Shown: positions 1 to 9,261 of the stretch, piece after piece
How the letters are laid out: the number at the start of each line of letters is the position of its first letter
How positions within the stretch are numbered: position 1 is the stretch's first letter
From: M3007 sp964630705
GTDB taxonomy: Bacteria > Bacteroidota > Bacteroidia > Chitinophagales > Saprospiraceae
Assembly: GCA_964630705.1 (NCBI GenBank)
Contig: CAZVZH010000030.1
Location: forward strand, 1 to 30,176
Reading direction: 5' to 3'
DNA: 30,176 nucleotides
Position numbers and translations under genes: made by a program
Notes under the pieces: generated by a model
The model's database searches: none
Seen by the model: only the letters and a program-made list of their open reading frames with translations
What the model was told of the DNA's origin: nothing

Positions 1-66
1 TGCATCCAAACCTGCTTCCAGAAAGGTGAACCCAATCGTAAATCGTAAATCGTAAATCGTAAATCG
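1..66. repeat. Heptamer tandem repeat, copy of a dispersed palindromic element arm
   Basis: Positions 34-66 hold 4.7 copies of the heptamer AATCGTA, ending at the stop codon of the minus-strand kinase gene (67-69). The preceding bases (about 13-33, ending GTGAACCC) closely match 14922-14944 in the element at 14812-14985. This is therefore a second copy of one arm of that element; the other arm would lie left of the window. No gene is seen here. Confidence 0.75.
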
Positions 67-3000
67 CTATTGCTCCATCGCCGTAATCGGCAGTTCCACA
101 AAAAAGTCGGTACCGTCGCCTTCGCGGGTTTCGAAGCGGATGGTACCGTCGAGCGCCTCCACGATTTTGCGGCAGATCGCGAGGCCCAGGCCGCTGCCGG
201 AGGTTTTGGTAGTAAAGTTCGGCTCAAACACCCGTTTTTGAATTTCATCGGGAATACCGCCGCCGTTGTCGTTGATCTGTACGACGGCATTTTCGCCCTG
301 CCGGTTCAGCGACACGCGAATGACGCCCTTCCGGTCGGAAGGAATGGCTTGAATAGCGTTTATAACCAGGTTGTTGAATACCCGGATCAGGTGGTTTTTA
401 TCGCCGAGGATGTGGTAGCGCTCCTTGGGAATATCGAGCAGGAGTTGCACATCTTTTTGTTCGCTGAACAAGTCGTACACGCTCTCCACCACGTCGTTGA
501 GCACGAGGTCGTGTTTTTGGCGGATATCGAGGTTGGCGAACATGGAAAACTCCGACGCGATTTGCGCCAGCGAGTCGATCTGCTCGATCAGGCGGGTGAT
601 AGCTTTTTTCAGGTATAGCGCCGCTTGGGCGGGGTCGGCCGACACGCGTTCGAGCTGCTGCATCGACAGCTTCATCGTGGTCAGCGGATTTTTGATATCG
701 TGGGCCACCTGCCGGGCCATTTCGCGCCAGGCGCTTTCGCGTTCGAGCCGGATCAGCTGCGATTTCGACGCTTCGAGTTTTTCTACCATGCGGTTGTACT
801 CGTCGATGAGGCTGCTGAGCTCGTCCTGGGCATCGCCGGCGTATTCCAGCGGCTCGTTTTTATCTTCGAGTTGCAGGAGTTTAATTTTATCGGAAATGAG
901 CTGCACCGGCCGGATGATGGAGCGGGAGAGCAGGTACGACACCGAGTAAGCGATCAGCAGCAGGAATACGTACACGCTGGCCAGCAAGCCGATAAAGTCG
1001 GACACCTCGGGGCCAATTTTCCGTTCCGAAAGGTAGTAGGGCACGCCCAGAAAGCCCAGGAGTTCATTTTGCTCGTTGTGCAGGGGCAGGTAGCGGTTGG
1101 AAAAGCCCACGCCGGCAAGTTGTTCGGAAACGACAGCTTCCCGCTGGTCGCCGGGAGCCAACAGGGCAAACGCTTGCGGGCTCATGCCCTGGGGCAAAAT
1201 ACCGAGTTGGGCCAGTTCGGGCTGGCTGGAAAACAGCAGCCGGCCTTGCGGGGTAAACACATTGACATCGGTGGAAAAACTGGACGCCAGGTTGCTCAGC
1301 GTTTCGGGCAAGGCGGTTTTCAAACTGTCCGAATTGGGAGCAAGCGGGCCTAAGCGGTTGCGCAAATGCGTCAAAAAAGCCTCTGCGCGGCCGTCGAGGT
1401 TGGTACGTTTGGCGTCGAGCGCCGCCTGGCTGAAGTGCTGGTAGGTCAGGGCGCCCATAGCCAAAAAAGCCAGGCCAATCAGCGCAAAATTGCCGTAGTG
1501 GATACGCTTGGCCAGCGAACCTTTGGTGTTGAAACTAAACTGGTAGTAATCGGGTAAAAAGCTCAGGTAATTGTTCAGCGCCGCCAGCAGGAAAATAAAC
1601 AGCGAACTCAGCGAAAACAGCACGGCAAACAAATAGAGCTGCTTGTACCAGCCGCCGAGTGGCCGGCCTACCGACGCGATGGTTTTTCCGTTGGCGGTTT
1701 TATACACCGCGTCTACCCGCCGGGGGGCTTCCGAAAGTTGTTCGACCACCTGGCCTGCGGGCGCCGATTGGTTGAATACCAGTTGGTTGGCCTGGCCGCG
1801 GTCGACGACGAGTTTTCCTTCATACTGCACGGCAAAATCATACTCCTGCAGGCGCTCCAGGTTTTTGTAGGGCAGCTGGTAAAACAGTTCGGAGTACACG
1901 CGGGTGGTTTGCGGGTACTGGTGGTCGAAAAAGCAGTACAGTTCGGCAGGTTGGGTGGGGTCGTTCATGCGAAGGGCCTGCAGCTGCAACATGTAGCGGA
2001 ACACGCCGTCGGGGCCCCGGTGGCAGCGGATTTCCGGAGCGCCCGGCAATGGTGCGCCGGCGGCCCAGTTTTGCCGCACGACCACATCGCGGCTTCCTGC
2101 CTGGTCTTGCGGCAGCACCAGGCCGTCTTTGTCGAAGGCGTACACCTCCAGGCGGTAGTGCTGAAAGAGGTAGCGCTGCTCGAACAGGAGCTCGTTCAGG
2201 TGCCGGCGCATTTCGCTGGCCAGCGGTTTGAACGGCCAGGGCTTGAGCAGGCGGTTGAGTTGGGTGTCTTTTTGTAGTTCGGGAACCAGGCTGCGCAGCT
2301 GCGGTTCGGCCAACACCGAATCGCGGCCGTTGGCCAGCGACACCACGTAATTTTCCCGTATCGTTTTATCTTTCAAATAATTATACCGGTACAGCAGCAG
2401 GGCCGACACCAGCGATGCCAGCATCAGCCACAGGATAATGCCGGCCAAACCGGAAACTTTCAATTCCAGGAAAGCGTCGAAGGCCACCACGTAAACCACG
2501 CCCAAGACGACCAGGTATAGGGCGCTAACCTGAAAAACATCCTGGTAGGCCAGGGCAATCAGGTAAAAAATCGCGGCGGAAACGGCCAGCCCCAAGGCCC
2601 GCATGCTCAAGGGCAAACCCAGTTGCAGGGCCGTCAGCATCAGGCGGTGCCCAAACAAAAACAAGGCGAGTAACAACAGCAAAATCCCGCCAAATGCCAG
2701 CACGGCGAAGCTGTCGACATTCAACAGGTTGTCGAAATCAAAATGGATGGCCGAGTGAAAAACCAACTGCCGAAACACCTCCACCCCAACCAGGGTACTC
2801 ATGAGCACCAGTGCATAGCACACCACGCCCAGGCCGAGCCGGAGCGCCAGCGGCGAGCGATCGAGCGGATGGTCGACCCGGAAGGCGCGGTGAAAAAACA
2901 ACATCAGCCACAGCAGCAAGGCGAGGTGCAAGAGCCAATCGCCGAGCGAGGTACCGATGATACTGTTGGTATGGAACTGCCGGGCAAACAACGGCAGTTG

Positions 3001-3810
3001 GCTGAATTCAGCCGCGGTGAATCCGGTTTGGCGGTTCAGCCAAAAGATGGCCGTCACCAAGGCCAGCAGCAGGCCCGCGCCGGGCGCTACCCAGCCCCGG
3101 CGCACCAGGCGAAGGGCGGTTTTACCGGCTAAAATCAAGAAAAGCGCCAGAAAAAGACCAAAAGCCGCCAGTTTTATCCACTGCACCCAGGCGGCTTGTA
3201 CCGGGCCGGAAGCCTGTAGCCAGCAAACATCTTGCCCGTGCACCCGCACCGGAAACTCGTTGGGCGTCTGCTGCAAGGCCACCTCGTCGACAATGGCCGG
3301 ATTGGCCGGAAAAAGCCCCTGCCGGTATTCCTGCCCGCCTTCGTTCAGGGTGTAGCGAATGGGGATGAGCACCGTCAGCCGGTTTTCAGCCTCAAAAACG
3401 GTGCGGTAGGCGTAATAATACCCTAATGGAAGTTGGTGCGCCGAGCGTTCGGCGGCCCGCCCGATTCGGGCGAGTTGTTCCGCTGAAGGGATCGCCTTGT
3501 TATTTGAATAAAAGAGCAGCGAATCGCCCCGGTGTACCAGCAGGGTGTACGGCGCTTCGGCCTGTTGGGCAAGGGCAGCCGCCCAGCGATCGGTAGCGCC
3601 GGGCAGCCGACCGGCTAGCGCCGCCGACAAAGCAGACCGGTTTTCCTGTACCCAGGCGAGGCCGGCTGCCTCCTGCTCCTGCAGATAAGCCGCAATTTCA
3701 GCGGAATACTGTCCCAGCAGCGCCGTACCTTTGTATCCGCGGTCGGCGCTGATCGCCACCGCCAAGAGCATGGCTCCGGCCAGGGTATACAGGAGCAAGC
3801 GTTTTATCAT
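67..3810 (-). CDS. Large multi-pass membrane sensor histidine kinase (HAMP-HisKA-HATPase_c)
   Basis: A 1247-residue two-component sensor kinase in the inner membrane. The C-terminal core is clear: a HAMP-like segment near 950-1010, an H-box with HDIKNP and phospho-acceptor His1037, an N-box FNNLVINAIQA, the ATP-lid glycines DNGGGIP near 1180 and GSGLGLAI near 1200. The N-terminal part is unusual: a signal-anchor helix, an extracytoplasmic loop of about 180 residues, a block of about seven hydrophobic helices (roughly 210-480), a second soluble sensor region, two more helices, a third sensor region and a last helix before HAMP. The frame is open further upstream to a TTG at 3840, but the ATG at 3810 begins directly with MIKRLLLYTLAGAM, a good signal anchor, and follows a promoter-like pair at 3887-3915. 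The overall plan resembles NtrY-like kinases, but stimulus and partner are unknown. No response regulator lies in the window; it could be left of position 1. Confidence 0.93.
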   Translation of the reverse strand: MIKRLLLYTLAGAMLLAVAISADRGYKGTALLGQYSAEIAAYLQEQEAAGLAWVQENRSALSAALAGRLPGATDRWAAALAQQAEAPYTLLVHRGDSLLFYSNNKAIPSAEQLARIGRAAERSAHQLPLGYYYAYRTVFEAENRLTVLIPIRYTLNEGGQEYRQGLFPANPAIVDEVALQQTPNEFPVRVHGQDVCWLQASGPVQAAWVQWIKLAAFGLFLALFLILAGKTALRLVRRGWVAPGAGLLLALVTAIFWLNRQTGFTAAEFSQLPLFARQFHTNSIIGTSLGDWLLHLALLLWLMLFFHRAFRVDHPLDRSPLALRLGLGVVCYALVLMSTLVGVEVFRQLVFHSAIHFDFDNLLNVDSFAVLAFGGILLLLLALFLFGHRLMLTALQLGLPLSMRALGLAVSAAIFYLIALAYQDVFQVSALYLVVLGVVYVVAFDAFLELKVSGLAGIILWLMLASLVSALLLYRYNYLKDKTIRENYVVSLANGRDSVLAEPQLRSLVPELQKDTQLNRLLKPWPFKPLASEMRRHLNELLFEQRYLFQHYRLEVYAFDKDGLVLPQDQAGSRDVVVRQNWAAGAPLPGAPEIRCHRGPDGVFRYMLQLQALRMNDPTQPAELYCFFDHQYPQTTRVYSELFYQLPYKNLERLQEYDFAVQYEGKLVVDRGQANQLVFNQSAPAGQVVEQLSEAPRRVDAVYKTANGKTIASVGRPLGGWYKQLYLFAVLFSLSSLFIFLLAALNNYLSFLPDYYQFSFNTKGSLAKRIHYGNFALIGLAFLAMGALTYQHFSQAALDAKRTNLDGRAEAFLTHLRNRLGPLAPNSDSLKTALPETLSNLASSFSTDVNVFTPQGRLLFSSQPELAQLGILPQGMSPQAFALLAPGDQREAVVSEQLAGVGFSNRYLPLHNEQNELLGFLGVPYYLSERKIGPEVSDFIGLLASVYVFLLLIAYSVSYLLSRSIIRPVQLISDKIKLLQLEDKNEPLEYAGDAQDELSSLIDEYNRMVEKLEASKSQLIRLERESAWREMARQVAHDIKNPLTTMKLSMQQLERVSADPAQAALYLKKAITRLIEQIDSLAQIASEFSMFANLDIRQKHDLVLNDVVESVYDLFSEQKDVQLLLDIPKERYHILGDKNHLIRVFNNLVINAIQAIPSDRKGVIRVSLNRQGENAVVQINDNGGGIPDEIQKRVFEPNFTTKTSGSGLGLAICRKIVEALDGTIRFETREGDGTDFFVELPITAMEQ

Positions 3811-3886
3811 AATATGTGGAGCAATGGGCCGGCTCGACAAAGCGACCGGTTCAAAAAGCAGGATGATAGGCGCGATGTTTCACGCG

Positions 3887-3915
3887 CAAATGTATAAGAA
3901 CAAAGTTTACGCCAA
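3887..3915 (-). promoter_or_regulatory. Putative Bacteroidota sigma-A promoter for the histidine kinase
   Basis: Reading the minus strand, TTG (rc of 3913-3915) is followed after 18 bases by TACATTTG (rc of 3887-3894), an exact fit to the Bacteroidota -7 consensus TAnnTTTG. Transcription would begin near 3880, giving a leader of about 70 nt before the ATG at 3810. Assigned by consensus match only. Confidence 0.45.
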
Positions 3916-3959
3916 TACGAATCGGCAGCGGAAAAAAGTCCTCCGGCTCAAAGATAAAT

Positions 3960-4413
3960 ACTGCAAATCGCTCTGCCGCCTTTTTCCTGTTTCGGCAGGA
4001 TGGGGAGGAAAGTCCGGACAACGCAGAGCGCCGCACCACCTAACCGGTGGGGTTTCGCCCGGGCAACCGGGAGAAGCACAGAAAGTGTCGCAGAAAATTA
4101 CCGCCACGGCGCCGGGCAACCGGGGCCGGGGTAAGGGTGAAAACGTGCGGTAAGAGCGCACGACGCCTTCCGGCAACGGCGGGCGGGGATAAACCTTGCG
4201 GGTTGAAATGCCACGTACACCTTGTGGGGAAAGACCGGGCAACCGGACGGGAACCCTGTGTGGCTCGCACCGCTTTCCAATTGGGAAGGCAAGGGGGGTA
4301 GGCAGCGCAGAGTTTCGTTGTGAAACGAAACCCAGATAAATGGCAGAGGCCGGCATACTGCCCCCGTTTTGGGGAAAAGTGCCGGTACAGAATCCGGCTT
4401 ACAGATTTGCAGT
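3960..4413 (+). ncRNA. rnpB: RNase P RNA (bacterial type A)
   Basis: The catalytic RNA of ribonuclease P, which removes 5' leaders from pre-tRNAs. All the universal landmarks are present in order: GAGGAAAGTCCGGAC at 4005-4019, ACAGAAA near 4078, GTAAGGGTGAAA near 4130 and GGTAAGAGCGCAC near 4149, AGATAAATG at 4334-4342, and ACAGAATCCGGCTTACAG at 4387-4404. The ends were set by the perfect 10-bp P1 helix between ACTGCAAATC (3960-3969) and GATTTGCAGT (4404-4413). The length of about 454 nt is slightly above typical type A molecules. A strong terminator follows after 7 nt. Open frames across this region are not genes. Confidence 0.97.
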
Positions 4414-4420
4414 AAATTTT

Positions 4421-4458
4421 AAGGAGCCGCCCGGGTTGGGGCGGCTCCTTTTTTTTAC
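4421..4458 (+). terminator. Rho-independent terminator of rnpB
   Basis: A perfect 12-bp stem (4421-4432 AAGGAGCCGCCC with 4439-4450 GGGCGGCTCCTT) around a 6-nt loop is followed by a run of T; with the two closing T of the stem there are eight in a row. It lies 7 nt after the rnpB P1 helix. It may also limit readthrough between rnpB and the opposing gene ending at 4483. Confidence 0.93.
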
Positions 4459-4482
4459 GCGCAGAACAAGCCGGGGAAAAAC

Positions 4483-7400
4483 CTACCAGGAGGGATTACC
4501 CACCTGGATATTTTGTTCGGTAAAGCCGTTGCTCACTTTTACATAAAAACCTTTCACATTATCGCGGGTGGCTGGCAGTTGGTACATGCCCATGCCTACA
4601 AAGGTAAGCGGCGTACCCACCGTGATTGGGTTATAGGGGGCAAAAGGCTGGTACAAACCGACAACTTCCACCACCTGCCAGTTTTGCCCGGCGGGGGCTG
4701 TGACTTTAATGGCTACTTCGGCTTTGCCGTTCGGCGAGGTGCAGTTGCAGAAATTGGGTACGCTGGCGGGGCAGTTCACCACCGAACCATTGACGGCAGC
4801 CTGCAACGTAAGATTGCAGGTGCCGCCCGTAATCGCCACTTTGTAATTACCATTTGGGTAAGAGCCGAACACAATGGCAGAGCCGGTACCGGTTACCGGA
4901 GCGCCGAGGTTGGTGCCGCCGGCCGTTTGCAGCTGATACATGGCGCCCAGTTCGCTGCCATCCAATCCGATCACAGGGCCGGGATCGTTTTGGCAATATT
5001 GCGCCGACGACACGATAGAGAAGGGAATCTGCTCGATCATCACTTCCTTCATGCAGGTAGATGTGCAGCCGTTTTTGGTGATCACCACCGAAACGGTGTA
5101 CGACCCGGAAGCGCCGGCAGTCACTTGAACGCTCGAACCCATTTTTGACCCGGGTATCGAACCATTGCCGCTAATGCTCCACAGGTAGCTGTCCATACCA
5201 GCGGTAGCGCTGTATTGGTTGCCGGTGGAATTGGGGCAAACGGCTGCCATGGGGTCGCTGATAGCACAAGTCGGCAGTGGATTGGCCGTGCCGACGGTGG
5301 CGGTGGTTGTTTTACTGCATCCAAATACATCCGAGACCGTGATGTTGTAAACACCTGCCGGAAGATTGGTTATCATATAGGGTGAATTCTGATTAAAGGC
5401 AGTGCCGTCATTGGCGCCCGGGCCATTCCAATTAAACGTGTAGGGTGAAAAACCGCCGCTGACGTTCAGGGTTATTTTGCCGTTGGAATCACCGGTGCAG
5501 GAAACATCTGTTGGCGTGCTGCTCACCATAATTGCAGGCGGTTCGGGTACCGTTGCAGTAGCGGTTTTGGTGCAACCATTCTCGTCGGTAACGGTGATGG
5601 TATACATGCCGGCCGGCACAGAGAACATATAGCCAGTGTTGACATTATTCGCAGAGTTGGATACCGGCCCGCTCCAATTGAGATCGTAAGGACCGGTACC
5701 GCCGCTGAGCGTCATAGTGATTTTACCGTTACCGCCATTGCAGAAAGCGCCGGTGGGAGAAGCAGAAGCGACAATCTCGGTATACAAAAATACGGTAACC
5801 GAGGCCGTAGCCGTACAACCAGCCGTGCTCGTCACTGTAACAGTATAGGTTGTGTTCCCGGCCGGCGTAGCGGTAGGATTGGCCAAGGTGGGATCATTGA
5901 GCGTACCCGCCGGCGCCCAGGCGTAGGAAAGGGTGGGCGTGCCGGTTCCGGTGGGCGCGCCGCCGATCGCCGTACTGCCGCCGGGGCAAATGGTTTTGTT
6001 CGTGCCGGCGTTGGCGCTGACCATACAACAGCCGGCAGTAGAGACGGAGCGGTTAAGCGTGAAGGAGCAGCCGTTGGCGTCGGTAACCGTAACGGTGTAA
6101 GCGCCGACCGTCAGGCCGGTGATGGAATAGTTTCCGCCGCTCATGGCGATTTCCACGCCGGCCGGGTCACCGCTGGAAGTACCGCCCCATTTCACCTGAT
6201 AGCCCGGTGTGCCGCCGGAAGCCGTGACGTTGATCTGGCCGTCGTTCGTATTACAAGCCGGCATCGTGGTGGCGCCGCCGGTGACGGCGGAAGGGGGTTG
6301 GGTAATGGTGGCAGACATCGTTGCCGTCACGTTAGCGGCATCCGTAACTGTAACGGTGTAGGTGCCAGCAACAAGGCTGGAGAGGTCCTGAGAGTCGTTA
6401 TCCGGCACTTCTGCTCCGTCGTTGCTCCAGTCGTAGGTGTACGGCGGCGTGCCATCGGTGACGGTCAGGTTGAGCGCGCCGGTGCTGGCGCCGTTGCAGA
6501 GCACATGGGTAGGCGCTATGCTCAATTCCGGCGTAATACAAGCCAGGCTGACATTTTGCGGCACACTGACATTGTCGAAGGTCACTTCTTCGTCGTTGGA
6601 GTTGAAATTGGAACAAATCCGAATGCGGAGGGTGTTGCCGCTGATGCCGCCTGCCGTAAGGGTACCGCTGCCGTCGTGGCCGGTCCCGGAGGCGTAATTC
6701 ACCGTGCCGTTGGCGCCGCCGCCGAACTGGTTCGGCACGGTAGAATATGCAGCGCCGTCGACGCTGTACTGCAGCCGGATGTAATCGCCGAGGTCGCCAC
6801 TACCGCCGGTAGGATTGTCAAAATCCTCCCAGGTAGCCGCCACGGAAATGGAAACCACGCCAGACGCGGAAATATCAAGCACCGGGCTGATCCAGCACAC
6901 TTCCTCGTCAAAATCTATTCCTTCCAGCTTGCCGCCCGTAGTTTTGAAATAATCGTTAGCGTCGCGGGCGCCGTTCGACCAGGGCGACAAGGTCCAGTTT
7001 ACACCCGTAAGATCGTCTGTCATCGACTCCAGATAACCCTTGTTGGCTATGCTGAAGGTTTCCAGATACGGGCTGGCAGGGGTAACCCCTACTGTGGCGC
7101 TGGTGGTAGCGGTGCACGTGGCATTGTCGGTGACGGTCACGGTGTAGGTGCCGGGCAAAAGGCCGGTGAGTTGATCCTCCGGGTCGGGCGAGCCGGGCAG
7201 GTTGCTCCAGCTGTAGGAATAAGGCGCGGAGCCGTTCGAAACCGTGAGGTTGATGCCGCCGTTGGCGTCGCTGGCGCAGGTGGCGTTGGTCACCTGGGTG
7301 CTCAACGACAAAGCCGAGGCCTGAGTTACGCTGGCCGTCATCGTCGCGGTGCAGCTGTTGGCATCGGTCACGGTGACGGTATACGTGCCGACGCCCAGGC

Positions 7401-8232
7401 CGGTGATGTTGTACGAGCCGCCGGAGGAAGCGATTTCCGTACCGGCCGGGTTGCCACTGCTGGGGCCGCCCCAGGCGACGTTGTAGCCCGGCGTAGCGCC
7501 GGTGGCCGTCACTTGAATGGCGCCGCTGTTGGGCAGGCAGGAACCGGCAGGCGATACGACCTTGGTGATTACCGGAGGGCTGCAACCCACCGAGACGCCG
7601 GCCTGCGGCACGCGCACATTGTCGAAAAAATGGAAATTGGAAGAGCCATTATTGTAGGCACAAACCCGGATTTGCAGGGTAGCGCCCGTCAGGCCGGAAA
7701 CAGTAAAGGCGGTGGAGACAAAATCATTTTGGGCAAATCCGAATTGTACATACGCGCCTGAATTCAAACTGTACTCGGCGCGAATGTAATCCTCGTCGTC
7801 CAGATCGCCGCTTTCGGACACATCCACGCTGATCGACACGGCGCCGGCGCTGCCGATATTCAGAATCGGGCTGACCCAGCAAATTTCATTATCCGGGTCG
7901 TTGACCTGCATGCGGTCGCTGACTACGCCGAAATCATCCGGCGACCCAAAGTTGAAACCCACGCCTCCTGCAGTAGTAAAAAAACCGCCGGGGGCAACGA
8001 TTGTCCAGTTTACTCCGCTCAAGTCGGGCGGCACCACTGTACAGGTGGAGGTATTATCCATGGCATTGCTGGTACAAGCGCTCCCACAGTTGTTGATGTT
8101 GGTAGTGCCTGCAGGGCAAATGGCATCGACCAGGCCTTTGCCATTTTGGCCGGAAAAATTCTCCAGGTATTGGGCTTGCGCGCCAAGGACAAAGAGGAGC
8201 AATGTTGTGAAGGTGGTAAAAATTCGGATCAT
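4483..8232 (-). CDS. Secreted multi-domain surface adhesin with SprB-type repeats and C-terminal NPSW module
   Basis: A 1249-residue exported protein, probably cell-surface or adhesive. The start at 8232 (MIRIFTTFTTLLLFVLGAQA) gives a clean signal peptide cut before QYLENFS; the frame continues upstream to an ATG at 8400, but that adds 56 polar residues ahead of the signal. Order of modules: a MAM/jelly-roll-like domain ending FDNVRVPQ, two SprB-type repeats (pattern GTYTVTVTDANxC), a second MAM-like domain ending FDNVSVPQ, two more SprB-type repeats, an Ig/PKD-like domain beginning AGTNKTICPGG, two further SprB-type repeats, another PKD-like domain, an Ig-like module (YCQNDPGPVIGLDGSELG), and about 95 final residues ending QVGNPSW. 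No typical T9SS type A or B sorting domain is visible. The last two modules are shared with the protein at 9262-10440. The cargo or ligand is unknown. Antisense frames here, including one of 487 codons at 6298-7761, are shadows. Confidence 0.9.
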   Translation of the reverse strand: MIRIFTTFTTLLLFVLGAQAQYLENFSGQNGKGLVDAICPAGTTNINNCGSACTSNAMDNTSTCTVVPPDLSGVNWTIVAPGGFFTTAGGVGFNFGSPDDFGVVSDRMQVNDPDNEICWVSPILNIGSAGAVSISVDVSESGDLDDEDYIRAEYSLNSGAYVQFGFAQNDFVSTAFTVSGLTGATLQIRVCAYNNGSSNFHFFDNVRVPQAGVSVGCSPPVITKVVSPAGSCLPNSGAIQVTATGATPGYNVAWGGPSSGNPAGTEIASSGGSYNITGLGVGTYTVTVTDANSCTATMTASVTQASALSLSTQVTNATCASDANGGINLTVSNGSAPYSYSWSNLPGSPDPEDQLTGLLPGTYTVTVTDNATCTATTSATVGVTPASPYLETFSIANKGYLESMTDDLTGVNWTLSPWSNGARDANDYFKTTGGKLEGIDFDEEVCWISPVLDISASGVVSISVAATWEDFDNPTGGSGDLGDYIRLQYSVDGAAYSTVPNQFGGGANGTVNYASGTGHDGSGTLTAGGISGNTLRIRICSNFNSNDEEVTFDNVSVPQNVSLACITPELSIAPTHVLCNGASTGALNLTVTDGTPPYTYDWSNDGAEVPDNDSQDLSSLVAGTYTVTVTDAANVTATMSATITQPPSAVTGGATTMPACNTNDGQINVTASGGTPGYQVKWGGTSSGDPAGVEIAMSGGNYSITGLTVGAYTVTVTDANGCSFTLNRSVSTAGCCMVSANAGTNKTICPGGSTAIGGAPTGTGTPTLSYAWAPAGTLNDPTLANPTATPAGNTTYTVTVTSTAGCTATASVTVFLYTEIVASASPTGAFCNGGNGKITMTLSGGTGPYDLNWSGPVSNSANNVNTGYMFSVPAGMYTITVTDENGCTKTATATVPEPPAIMVSSTPTDVSCTGDSNGKITLNVSGGFSPYTFNWNGPGANDGTAFNQNSPYMITNLPAGVYNITVSDVFGCSKTTTATVGTANPLPTCAISDPMAAVCPNSTGNQYSATAGMDSYLWSISGNGSIPGSKMGSSVQVTAGASGSYTVSVVITKNGCTSTCMKEVMIEQIPFSIVSSAQYCQNDPGPVIGLDGSELGAMYQLQTAGGTNLGAPVTGTGSAIVFGSYPNGNYKVAITGGTCNLTLQAAVNGSVVNCPASVPNFCNCTSPNGKAEVAIKVTAPAGQNWQVVEVVGLYQPFAPYNPITVGTPLTFVGMGMYQLPATRDNVKGFYVKVSNGFTEQNIQVGNPSW

Positions 8233-8543
8233 CGCAACGTTCCATTTTTCGCCTGGAAGAGATTCCACGCGGGTTAATTGATAGCACCCGCTTTCCGATT
8301 GCGCTTCGGAAACCAGGTAATGGGTGACAAGAAAATGGAAATGGAAAACCCGGATCAGAGGGCCGGAGTTGGATGTGTTTCCTTTTCCATGAGACGACAT
8401 GCAAACAGATTAAAAACTGGCGTAAAGTTAACCGGAATTTTGAATTTCCCCCCCGCGTTTTTCAAACCATTGCCCGGGTTTCCCGCCTTCGTTTTACATT
8501 TACGCCAATCCCTGACTTTTTTACTTTTCAAAACCAGGCGCCT
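8233..8543. promoter_or_regulatory. Divergent intergenic region between adhesin and LRR gene, with candidate promoters
   Basis: The region lies between divergent starts at 8232 (minus) and 8544 (plus). For the plus gene two weak promoter-like pairs are visible: TTG at 8470-8472 with TACATTTA at 8495-8502 (22 nt apart), and TTTA at 8499-8502 with TACTTTTC at 8522-8529 (19 nt apart); both miss the final G of TAnnTTTG. On the minus strand the motif TCGTCTCATG (rc of 8388-8397) also occurs upstream of the related gene at 9262-10440. No further gene is supported. Confidence 0.35.
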
Positions 8544-9155
8544 ATGCAGTCCTCCTTACCCGCCCCGGAAACCCTGCACCGATACCGCCAATGGTGGGAA
8601 ACACTTTCTACCCCCTGGCAACAAGCCTTCAACGAAGCGTACCAAAACAAATCGGAAACCGGCTGCCCGCCCGACGAGGTTTTGGACAATATCTGGACCA
8701 ATCCCAATTTCCGCATGGCCGGGCCCAGCGCCATGTTTCCAAATGTTACTCTCGAATTGGAAGACCTTTCCGGAGTAGCCGGGCTGACCCACCTCGAACT
8801 GCTCGTTTTTACCAACCACAACATCACGCACCTGCGCGACATCGCCCACCTGCGGCAAATCCGGTCGCTCTTTGTTTTCAGCAACAAAATTGACACACTG
8901 GAAGGGGTGGAACAACTCGGGGGCCTCACCGGATTTTATTTCAATGACAACCAGGTACGTTCCCTGCTTCCGCTAGCCGGCCTGACGCAGCTGGAAACGA
9001 TCCACTGCGCCAACAACCAGCTGCAGTCTTTCGAAGGCATCGGCAAGCAACACAGCCGGCTGAAGGATTTCTTTTGCCTGCCCAACCCGGGCATTTGGCA
9101 ATCGGCGATTTTGCAGTTTGAAAATGACGTTCGCGTTCAATGTAAAAAAGGCTGA
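8544..9155 (+). CDS. Small leucine-rich repeat protein
   Basis: A 203-residue protein with no signal peptide, so probably cytoplasmic. Residues about 1-60 form a leader with helical character; the rest is about four or five short leucine-rich repeats of SDS22/internalin style (phases such as LELLVFTNHNITHLRDI, IRSLFVFSNKIDTLEGV, GFYFNDNQVRSLLPLAGL and TIHCANNQLQSFEGI), each with the Asn of the consensus LxxN. Such proteins bind other proteins; the partner cannot be told here. The ATG at 8544 was chosen because the upstream in-frame extension to 8373 overlaps the divergent promoter region and reads like untranslated sequence. The gene stands alone between two minus-strand surface protein genes and ends before a strong hairpin at 9194-9238. 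Confidence 0.85.
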   Translation: MQSSLPAPETLHRYRQWWETLSTPWQQAFNEAYQNKSETGCPPDEVLDNIWTNPNFRMAGPSAMFPNVTLELEDLSGVAGLTHLELLVFTNHNITHLRDIAHLRQIRSLFVFSNKIDTLEGVEQLGGLTGFYFNDNQVRSLLPLAGLTQLETIHCANNQLQSFEGIGKQHSRLKDFFCLPNPGIWQSAILQFENDVRVQCKKG

Positions 9156-9193
9156 GCGTTTCATACCTGGATGGGTGCCGTCATTAATCATAC

Positions 9194-9238
9194 GAAACCC
9201 GGAAAAATGCGGCAGACGCCACACTTTTTCCGGGTTTC
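9194..9238. terminator. Bidirectional terminator hairpin between convergent genes
   Basis: GAAACCCGGAAAAA (9194-9207) pairs perfectly over 14 bp with TTTTTCCGGGTTTC (9225-9238) around a 17-nt loop. It sits between the stop at 9155 (plus) and the stop at 9262 (minus). The A/T tract inside the stem gives a U-rich arm in both directions, so it can serve both genes. Confidence 0.7.
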
Positions 9239-9261
9239 ATGCTATCTGGGTACCCGCGCTT

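Noticed and set aside
3731..4356. Several short frames on both strands around 3.7-4.4 kb
   Set aside because: They lie on the rnpB RNA gene, whose conserved structure explains the sequence.
6298..7761. Antisense open frame of 487 codons across the adhesin
   Set aside because: It runs opposite a gene with clear signal peptide and domain repeats. Its amino acid make-up is unnatural and it has no recognisable domain; GC-rich repeats keep the opposite strand open.
8233..8400. N-terminal extension of the adhesin from an ATG at 8400
   Set aside because: It would put 56 polar residues ahead of a good signal peptide; the ATG at 8232 is the better start.
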